From positions 1-57,929 of the forward strand of contig HF993134.1 of assembly GCA_000432435.1 (NCBI GenBank): DNA of 57,929 bases. Direction: 5' to 3'. A model generated the notes under the pieces. The model was given only the letters and a program-made list of their open reading frames with translations, searched no databases and was not told where the DNA came from. Position 1 is the first letter of the stretch. The number at the start of each line of letters is the position of its first letter. Source of the stretch: Eubacterium sp. CAG:180. Its GTDB lineage: Bacteria; Bacillota; Clostridia; Oscillospirales; Acutalibacteraceae. A program made the translations under genes and the position numbers. Of the stretch, positions 52,403 to 57,929 are shown one piece after another.

Positions 52403-52917
52403 AAGAAAACACTACATACAAAGAAGGTGACGTTGTTGTTTACGGCTCTCAGGGAATATGCCGCATAACGGGAACCGAAAAAATGCGCGTCGGCGGTAAA
52501 AGCACCGTATACTTTATATTAAATCCTGTGTATAGGAAAAACTCAAAGATTTTTGTTCCGTCGGACAATGAAAAGCTTATGGAAAAAATGCACAGCGTCA
52601 TTGAAAAAGACGAAATAGACGAGCTTATCAGGAATGCCGCAGAGGACACATCGGAGTGGATTGAAAACGACGCCGAGAGAAAGGATTTTTTTAAGAGTGC
52701 TTTAGCTTCGGGAGACAGAGGCAAAATAATCAATGTGATTAAAACCATCCGCCTGCACAAAACCGAACGCGAAGATAGCGGCAAGCGGCTCCACCAATCG
52801 GACGAGGCTTTTTTAAAGGAAGCGGAAGCTCTGATATATGAGGAATTTGCCGTTGTACTCGGCATTGAGCCCGTGAAGGTTCTCGACTACATAATGGACG
52901 AAATAAGCAAACTGTAA
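52390..52917 (+). CDS. CarD-family transcription regulator
   Basis: About 175 residues from a GTG at 52390, which has GGAGG at proper distance; earlier in-frame ATG codons lie in the preceding gene and give unrelated sequence. The N-terminal CarD/TRCF RNA polymerase interaction domain is YKEGDVVVYGSQGICRITGT through FILNPVYRKNSKIFVPSDN. The C-terminal helical part has the family pattern ending EAFLKEAEALIYEEFAVVLG. CarD proteins bind the RNA polymerase beta subunit and alter open-complex stability, often at rRNA promoters. Target genes cannot be read from the sequence. Confidence 0.9.
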   Translation: MGKIKENTTYKEGDVVVYGSQGICRITGTEKMRVGGKSTVYFILNPVYRKNSKIFVPSDNEKLMEKMHSVIEKDEIDELIRNAAEDTSEWIENDAERKDFFKSALASGDRGKIINVIKTIRLHKTEREDSGKRLHQSDEAFLKEAEALIYEEFAVVLGIEPVKVLDYIMDEISKL

Positions 52918-52920
52918 AAA

Positions 52921-52952
52921 GTGCCGTCGAAGCTCAGTTTCGGCGGCATTCT
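52921..52952 (+). terminator. Hairpin after carD
   Basis: GTGCCGTCGAA pairs (with two G-U wobbles) with TTCGGCGGCAT. No long T run follows, so termination may be partial. The remaining 190 bases up to trpS hold only the probable trpS promoter; I see no gene or T-box there. Confidence 0.5.
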
Positions 52953-53049
52953 GTATTATGTGAAATGTCGAATGCACCGATAACAAAGCCGGAGCATCGA
53001 AAATAAGTGTCTCACAGGCAAAAACATCCGATAAGACCCTGCATTGACA

Positions 53050-53078
53050 TTGACAAAAGAGCAAATTCAATTTAAACT
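53050..53078 (+). promoter_or_regulatory. Probable promoter of trpS
   Basis: TTGACA (53050-53055), 17-base spacer, TAAACT (53073-53078). It is followed by a leader of about 60 bases without T-box features. Confidence 0.5.
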
Positions 53079-53145
53079 ATAAGCAGTCTAACCGTAAAGT
53101 TAAAATTACGGTATTATTGCATAAAACAGTAACGGAGTAATAAAA

Positions 53146-54153
53146 ATGGAAAACAATCAGGAAAAGAAACAAACCGTACTCAGTTTAATACAACCGACGG
53201 GCACGCCGACCCTCGGCAATTATCTCGGCGCTTTGAAAAATTGGAAAAATATGTCCGACGGCTATGATTGCTTTTTCGGCGTTGCCGATTTGCACTCGAT
53301 AACGGTAAGACCGAATCCCGCGGATCTTCGCAGAAGAACCACGGAGATGTACGCTCTTTTATTGGCACTCGGTCTTGACCCACACAAAAACACGGTGTTT
53401 GTTCAGAGCCACGTTCCCGCTCATGCACAGCTTGCGTGGATTCTTGACTGCTATACCCAATTCGGAGAGGCTTCAAGAATGACACAATTTAAGGACAAGA
53501 GCGAAAAACACCCCGACAATGTAAATGTCGGTCTTTTCGCATATCCCGTACTTATGGCGGCGGATATACTCTTATATCAGACCGACTTTGTTCCGATAGG
53601 CATTGACCAAAAACAGCATCTTGAAATAACAAGAAATATTGTCGACAGATTTAACGGCCTTTACGGAAACACCTTTAAGCTTCCCGAACCGTTTATAGGT
53701 AAGAGCGGCGCCAAAATAATGTCGCTTCAGGAACCGAATAAAAAAATGAGCAAATCAGACACCAATCCAAAGGCGTTTATTTCCGTACTTGACGACGACA
53801 ATACAATTATGAAGAAAATCAAAAGCGCCGTCACCGACAGCGAAGCACGCGTTTACAAAAAGGACGGCAAAGACGGCGTAAACAACCTTATGGGAATTTA
53901 CTCGTGCTGCACCGGAAAAACAGATGAGGAAATAGAAAAGGAATTTGACGGCAAGGGCTACGGCGACTTTAAAAACGCAGTCGGTGAAGCCGTGTGCGAC
54001 GAGCTCCGTCCTCTGAGAGAGGAATACAACCGCCTTATAAGCGACAAGGCTTATCTCGCGGAATGCATGAAGGAGGGCGCAGAAAAAGCCTCCTACACCG
54101 CGGAACGCACTCTCAAAAAAGCAATGAAAAAGGTTGGATTTTTGCAGATTTAA
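53146..54153 (+). CDS. trpS: Tryptophanyl-tRNA synthetase
   Basis: A 335-residue class Ic synthetase. The HIGH-type motif is PTGTPTLGNYLGAL, the Trp pocket region YPVLMAADILLYQTDFVPIG with DQKQHLEITR, and the KMSKS loop KKMSKSDTNPKA. Full length, monocistronic, with ACGGAG before the ATG and a strong terminator at 54191. Unlike tyrS it has no T-box. Confidence 0.98.
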   Translation: MENNQEKKQTVLSLIQPTGTPTLGNYLGALKNWKNMSDGYDCFFGVADLHSITVRPNPADLRRRTTEMYALLLALGLDPHKNTVFVQSHVPAHAQLAWILDCYTQFGEASRMTQFKDKSEKHPDNVNVGLFAYPVLMAADILLYQTDFVPIGIDQKQHLEITRNIVDRFNGLYGNTFKLPEPFIGKSGAKIMSLQEPNKKMSKSDTNPKAFISVLDDDNTIMKKIKSAVTDSEARVYKKDGKDGVNNLMGIYSCCTGKTDEEIEKEFDGKGYGDFKNAVGEAVCDELRPLREEYNRLISDKAYLAECMKEGAEKASYTAERTLKKAMKKVGFLQI

Positions 54154-54190
54154 AATATATTCGACAAAAACTGCATAGGGCAATAAAAAA

Positions 54191-54227
54191 TAACGGCAAT
54201 GATTAAATGTAACAATCATTGCCGTTA
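54191..54227. terminator. Bidirectional terminator between trpS and the ispE unit
   Basis: TAACGGCAATGATT and AATCATTGCCGTTA form a perfect 14-bp stem around a 9-base loop. GCTGTTTTTTC follows on plus and TTTTTTATTG on minus. Confidence 0.93.
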
Positions 54228-54295
54228 GCTGTTTTTTCTTATATTTTTTCTCTTCGTATACGGTTACTCGGGAGGCAGCTAGAGCCCCAATTCTG

Positions 54296-54406
54296 TCAGC
54301 CGCCGTAAAATACCACGCTGTTATCTTTTAACGCAAGAGATAATATCAAAACCGCCGCCGTCAGAAACGCTGCCGCAATCAATACATAAGAATATCTGCT
54401 GCTCAT
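54296..54406 (-). CDS. 36-residue single-span membrane peptide after ispE
   Basis: Not recognised. It starts MSSRYSYVLIAAAFLTAAVL, continues ILSLALK and ends DNSVVFYGG. One hydrophobic helix (about 8-27) has a basic start and a short polar end. Its ATG is 2 bases past the ispE stop, and GAGGAAG, within the last ispE codons, is a good ribosome binding site. Coupling to ispE and the in-frame stop before the terminator at 54191 support a real micro-gene. Function unknown. Confidence 0.55.
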   Translation of the reverse strand: MSSRYSYVLIAAAFLTAAVLILSLALKDNSVVFYGG

Positions 54407-54408
54407 TT

Positions 54409-55272
54409 TTATACTTCCTCTATACCCCTTTTTACGGGTCTTGTAAGGTATGTTTCGCTGAATTGCATTTTAAGCTTATTAAAGCAAAGCCTGGCTTCGT
54501 CTTCCGATGTGAATATGCCGAATACAGTAGGTCCGCTTCCGCTCATAAGCGCAGCCTTAGCGCCGCAGCGCTTCATGGTCTGTTTGATATACGGGCGTTT
54601 CGGTACCTCTATCACCTGCTCGAAAACATTGTTCATTTTTTCGTACATAAGTGCGGTATCGCGGTTTTTCATTGCATACAGCATGGCGGTGCGGTCTGCA
54701 TGACGTATACGCTGCGCCTCGTCTATCTGTTTGTATGCATTCACGGTAGAAACGCCCATATCGGGCTTACACAGAACAATAAAGCAGTCGGAAATTGCGG
54801 GAAGCGGAGCTATAACACCGCCCGTGTCCACGCAAAGGCTTGTTCCGCCCGTCAGAGAAAACGGTACGTCCGCTCCGACTTTTTCGCCTATCGAGCAAAG
54901 AGTAAATTCGTCAAAGCCTGTTTTATACAGCCTGTTCAATATATACAGCACTCCTGCACCGTCGGCACTTCCGCCGGCGAGACCTGCCGCCATGGGAATT
55001 TTTTTACCGATTTCAATCTCTATACCCCTATCGGAAATACCGGCGTAATCAAAAAAGGCCTCGGCGGCTTTATAAGCAATGTTTTTTTCGTCCTTCGGTA
55101 CACGTTCGTCGGAGGAAATTATCTTAATGCCGTTTTCGCCTGTTCTGTCAACACGCACGGTATCATAACAGCTTACCGACTGCATTATCATAAATAAGCT
55201 GTGGTAGCCGTTCGGAAGTTTTCCGACAACATCAAGCATCAGATTTATTTTTGCGGCTGCTTTTACAATCAT
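54409..55272 (-). CDS. ispE: 4-diphosphocytidyl-2-C-methyl-D-erythritol kinase
   Basis: A 287-residue GHMP-family kinase, the fourth step of the MEP isoprenoid pathway. It has AAAKINLMLDV at the N terminus (catalytic region with Lys-x-Asn), the ATP loop PMAAGLAGGSADGAGVLY, and the motif MSGSGPTVFGIF. Full length. It lies 28 bases after the HisJ-type gene. Confidence 0.97.
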   Translation of the reverse strand: MIVKAAAKINLMLDVVGKLPNGYHSLFMIMQSVSCYDTVRVDRTGENGIKIISSDERVPKDEKNIAYKAAEAFFDYAGISDRGIEIEIGKKIPMAAGLAGGSADGAGVLYILNRLYKTGFDEFTLCSIGEKVGADVPFSLTGGTSLCVDTGGVIAPLPAISDCFIVLCKPDMGVSTVNAYKQIDEAQRIRHADRTAMLYAMKNRDTALMYEKMNNVFEQVIEVPKRPYIKQTMKRCGAKAALMSGSGPTVFGIFTSEDEARLCFNKLKMQFSETYLTRPVKRGIEEV

Positions 55273-55299
55273 AAATAAATTCCGTTTCGATTTAAATTA

Positions 55300-56112
55300 T
55301 TATTCAATGGGCATCAGAAGAGGTGTGCGCTGCTGAAATAGCGTCATCTCATTAAAGCCGGCGGCTTTCATAGCGTCATATGCTTCGGTAAGTCCGGCCG
55401 CAAGGTCTTCTGCAAAATGCGCGTCAGAGCCGAAGGTTACATATTTTCCTCCGAGTTCTTTAAAACGCTTTACAACATCAGCTTCGGGTGCAAGCTTTTT
55501 AATAGGTTGGCGAAGTCCCGCCGAATTCACCTCAAGTGCCTTACCCTTTTCGGCAGTCAGCTTTAATATTTCATCTACTTTTTTGCTGTATCTTGACATA
55601 TCAATAATGATGCCGGATTTTGAATAGAAATATCTGAGAGGATATGTCAGATGAGCGAGTATATCAAAATTACCCCACTCCAAAAGGCCGAGAATTTCAT
55701 CAAGATAGCGATTAAAATAATCGTTTGCACTCTCCTCGGTAAAGCTGTCCATATAATAAAAGTCCTGTGTATTGCGAAGATTATGCACAGAACCTATGAC
55801 CTGGTCATACTCTCGCATGGCAAGCACCTTTTCGGCAAGCTCCGGGTCATAGTGAGGCTGGCCGAGCTCTATGCCCTCAAGCACAAGCACCTTCCCGCGG
55901 AATGCCGACTGCGCCATTGCCACCTCGTAATACGCCGAGCGTATACGTTTATCATACTTGTCCTGATAAAAGCTGTCTATTTCGCAATGGTCACAGAAAG
56001 CCAAAGCGCGAAGTTTCGTAAGTTCTGCTTTTTCGCAGATAAACATTGCGGAATGGTTACCGTCGGGGGAATTATCGGTATGCACGTGCAAATCAACTGT
56101 TCTTTTATACAT
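55300..56112 (-). CDS. HisJ-type PHP-domain histidinol-phosphatase
   Basis: About 270 residues from the ATG at 56112, with GAGGCG upstream (a TTG one codon earlier is also in frame). The PHP metal site shows VDLHVHTDNSPDGNHS, FCDHCEID and FGSDAHFAEDLA; LLEWGNFDILAHLTYPLRYF is typical of HisJ. It likely hydrolyses L-histidinol phosphate, step 8 of histidine synthesis, but no other his gene is near, so another phosphoester substrate is possible. Confidence 0.85.
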   Translation of the reverse strand: MYKRTVDLHVHTDNSPDGNHSAMFICEKAELTKLRALAFCDHCEIDSFYQDKYDKRIRSAYYEVAMAQSAFRGKVLVLEGIELGQPHYDPELAEKVLAMREYDQVIGSVHNLRNTQDFYYMDSFTEESANDYFNRYLDEILGLLEWGNFDILAHLTYPLRYFYSKSGIIIDMSRYSKKVDEILKLTAEKGKALEVNSAGLRQPIKKLAPEADVVKRFKELGGKYVTFGSDAHFAEDLAAGLTEAYDAMKAAGFNEMTLFQQRTPLLMPIE

Positions 56113-56133
56113 CAAATCGCCTCAAGTGGAATT

Positions 56134-56243
56134 ATTCTTAGGATATAATAGCATATTTTAAAAAAAGAATATACTGTTTTTTGAAAAAAATTGTCATTTG
56201 ATATGTTAAACGGAGCAAAAGTGTGATAAAATATCCTAAGAAT
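56134..56243. repeat. 13-bp inverted repeat in the hisJ/ACT divergent region
   Basis: ATTCTTAGGATAT (56134-56146) and ATATCCTAAGAAT (56231-56243) match perfectly, 84 bases apart. Each copy lies in the same orientation relative to its own gene: downstream of a -10-like TATTAT or TAAAAT and just before the ribosome binding site. It may mark a shared operator or matched transcription start regions. No consensus -35 is visible for either gene. Confidence 0.45.
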
Positions 56244-56262
56244 TTTTTTGGAGGTACATTTT

Positions 56263-56532
56263 ATGCGTTCTATTATAACCGTTGTCGGTAAGGACACCGT
56301 GGGCATACTCGCCGAAGTATCTATGCTCTGCGCGAAGCATTCCGTCAACATAATTGAGGTCACACAATCGATTTTACAGGATATGTTTTGTATGATAATG
56401 CTCGTTGACGTTGACAAATGCGATATACCCTTTACCTCTTTTGCGGATGAAATCTCCTCTCTCGGTGAAAAGACCGGACTTTCGATGAATGCCGTTCACG
56501 AGGACATTTTTAATACGATGCATCACATATAA
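56263..56532 (+). CDS. ACT-domain protein (UPF0237)
   Basis: An 89-residue protein made of one ACT domain with a short tail, from the ATG at 56263 with GGAGG upstream. It begins MRSIITVVGKDTVGILAEVS, typical of the stand-alone UPF0237/GcvR-like group. Likely a small-molecule (amino acid) sensor. It lies 32 bases before the UPF0210 gene; the pair is widely conserved in bacteria and archaea. Confidence 0.92.
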   Translation: MRSIITVVGKDTVGILAEVSMLCAKHSVNIIEVTQSILQDMFCMIMLVDVDKCDIPFTSFADEISSLGEKTGLSMNAVHEDIFNTMHHI

Positions 56533-56564
56533 TTTATAAATATTCCAAGTAAGGGAAGAATTCT

Positions 56565-57920
56565 ATGATAAACACACAGGATATACTTGAAACTATCAAT
56601 ATGATTCGGGAGGAAAATCTCGACATACGAACCATCACTATGGGAATATCTCTTCTTGACTGTGCGGACTCGAACGCTGACAAGGCGTGCGGCAGAATTT
56701 ACGATAAGATATGCCGCAAGGCCGAAAACCTCGTCAAAACAGGCGAAGAGATAGAAAAGGAATACGGTGTTCCGATAATTAACAAGCGAATATCAGTAAC
56801 TCCCGTGTCAATGATATTCGCGTCTGCCGGAGGCGACCCCATAAAATACGCCAAGACTCTTGACAAGGCCGCAAAGGCAGTCGGAGTAAACTTTTTAGGC
56901 GGATATTCGGCACTTGTGCAAAAGGGGTTTGCAAAGGGAGACGAGGAGCTTATAAGAAGCATACCCGAGGCTCTTGCCGTAACCGAAAGACTCTGCTCAA
57001 GCGTTAACATAGGCTCCACAAAAGCCGGTATAAATATGGATGCTGTTGCCCTTATGGGAAAAATAGTCCGCGAATCGGCTGTTCTTACTAAGGATAAGGG
57101 TCTTGTAGGACCGTCAAAGCTCGTTGTGTTTTGCAACGCTCCCGATGACAACCCGTTTATGGCAGGTGCTTTTCACGGTGCGGGAGAGCCCGACAGCGTT
57201 ATCAACGTAGGCGTATCCGGACCCGGAGTTGTTCGCTCTGCTCTCACAAAAATACCCGACGGAAATATTACGGATGTTGCCGATGTTGTTAAAAAGACTG
57301 CATTCAAAATAACGAGAGTCGGTCAGCTTGTAGCATCAAGAGCCGCAGAAAAGCTCGGTGTCCCGTTCGGCATTGTAGACTTGTCTCTTGCCCCCACACC
57401 GGCGGTCGGAGATTCGGTTGCGCACATTCTTGAAGAAATGGGTCTTGAGCAGTGTGGTGCCTGCGGTACAACAGCCTGCCTTGCTCTTTTGAATGACGCA
57501 GTAAAAAAAGGCGGCGTTATGGCGTCCTCACATGTCGGAGGACTTTCCGGCGCATTTATACCCGTTTCCGAGGACGCGGGAATGATAGACGCCGCAAGGA
57601 GCGGAACACTCAAAATAGAAAAGCTTGAGGCAATGACCGCAGTATGCTCCGTAGGACTTGATATGATAGCCGTACCGGGCGATACACCTGCCGAGGTAAT
57701 ATCCGCAATAATCGCCGATGAGGCGGCTATCGGTATGGTTAATTCAAAGACCACAGCCGTAAGAGTTATCCCCGCAATCGGCAGAAGCGATGACGATGAG
57801 GTTGAGTTCGGCGGTCTCTTCGGCAGTTCGCCCATAATGAAAGTTAACACCTCTTCCCCCGCTAAGTTCATTAACCGCGGCGGAAGAATACCGGCTCCGC
57901 TTCAGAGTCTTAAAAACTAA
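56565..57920 (+). CDS. UPF0210/PFL family protein (DUF711)
   Basis: A 451-residue DUF711 protein, complete, ending 9 bases before the window edge. It has the conserved start INTQDILETINMIREENLDI, VGPSKLVVFCNAPDDNPFMAG, AGEPDSVINVGVSGPGVV and QCGACGTTACLALLND. The fold relates to pyruvate formate-lyase/nucleotidyl-type barrels, but no activity is established. Always beside the ACT-domain gene in the cases I know, so the ACT protein may regulate it. AAGGGAAG precedes the ATG. Confidence 0.93.
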   Translation: MINTQDILETINMIREENLDIRTITMGISLLDCADSNADKACGRIYDKICRKAENLVKTGEEIEKEYGVPIINKRISVTPVSMIFASAGGDPIKYAKTLDKAAKAVGVNFLGGYSALVQKGFAKGDEELIRSIPEALAVTERLCSSVNIGSTKAGINMDAVALMGKIVRESAVLTKDKGLVGPSKLVVFCNAPDDNPFMAGAFHGAGEPDSVINVGVSGPGVVRSALTKIPDGNITDVADVVKKTAFKITRVGQLVASRAAEKLGVPFGIVDLSLAPTPAVGDSVAHILEEMGLEQCGACGTTACLALLNDAVKKGGVMASSHVGGLSGAFIPVSEDAGMIDAARSGTLKIEKLEAMTAVCSVGLDMIAVPGDTPAEVISAIIADEAAIGMVNSKTTAVRVIPAIGRSDDDEVEFGGLFGSSPIMKVNTSSPAKFINRGGRIPAPLQSLKN

Positions 57921-57929
57921 GGCTTAAAA

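Noticed and set aside
52813..53070. Minus-strand frame with CQCQC near the carD 3' end
   Set aside because: It overlaps the carD coding end and the carD hairpin, has no ribosome binding site and crosses the trpS promoter.
54463..55197. 244-codon plus-strand frame opposite ispE
   Set aside because: Antisense to well-conserved GHMP kinase motifs; no start signal upstream and no homology that I recognise.
1..57929. Search by eye for CRISPR arrays, tRNA genes, integrases and transposases
   Set aside because: No regularly spaced repeats, tRNA cloverleaf arms with GGTTCGA-type loops, or recombinase motifs were seen; only the MITE-like unit at 15129-15263 was kept as a possible mobile remnant.

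Overview
The window reads as chromosomal DNA of a spore-forming Clostridia member, most likely an Oscillospiraceae/Ruminococcaceae-type gut bacterium. The grounds are: a complete spoIIIA operon (AA to AH), a spoVM-like micro-gene, AddAB instead of RecBCD, a SufCBDSU iron-sulfur system under an IscR-like regulator, a tyrosine T-box, low-to-moderate GC, and TTGACA/TATAAT promoters. The species cannot be named from this sequence. It is almost entirely core genome; I see no prophage, integrase, transposase, CRISPR array, toxin-antitoxin pair or tRNA gene.

Layout. 1-252: promoter and conserved leader of what is almost certainly an rRNA operon running off the left edge on the minus strand. 253-6724: citrate synthase, then yigZ, dgt, dnaG and rpoD (replication priming, dNTP control, primary sigma factor) with ribosomal protein L31. 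6824-15018: addB-addA recombination nuclease, headed by a GH27 alpha-galactosidase that seems to share the transcript. 15019-20660: an inverted-repeat island with a terminator, then Rrf2-sufC-sufB-sufD-sufS-sufU behind a perfect sigma-A promoter. 20785-25880: a PrsA/SurA-like foldase, an MFS transporter with a consensus promoter, and tyrS behind a T-box. 25882-40428: a long minus-strand housekeeping and sporulation block (recN, argR, nadK, tlyA, dxs, ispA, xseB, xseA, a TsaD-like paralogue, nusB, asp23, spoIIIAH to AA). 40573-45304 (plus): a YfhO-family membrane protein, a two-helix small protein, birA, a 51-residue membrane peptide and a 29-residue SpoVM-like peptide. 45366-51959: nadE, alaA-type aminotransferase, an amino-acid ABC importer and a polysaccharide deacetylase. 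52142-57920: a Cys-rich small protein coupled to a CarD-type regulator, trpS, ispE with a trailing 36-residue membrane peptide, a HisJ-type phosphatase, and the ACT-domain/UPF0210 pair.

How the genes fit together. dxs, ispA and ispE are MEP/isoprenoid steps; nadK and nadE serve NAD(P) supply; the Suf operon builds Fe-S clusters, including the one expected in AddB. SpoIIIA and SpoVM act in engulfment, the mother-cell feeding channel and spore coat assembly. Three small proteins too short for usual gene calling (at 45046, 45215 and 54296) are described here.

Most noteworthy are the spoVM-like gene with its Cys-tailed membrane partner, the 182-base out-of-frame overlap of spoIIIAA with spoIIIAB, the 13-bp motif repeated in inverted orientation in the hisJ/ACT divergent region, a MITE-like inverted-repeat element after sufU, and the Cys-rich protein/CarD pair. 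I did not find a clearly unprecedented multi-gene system; the novelty lies in small genes and cis elements.
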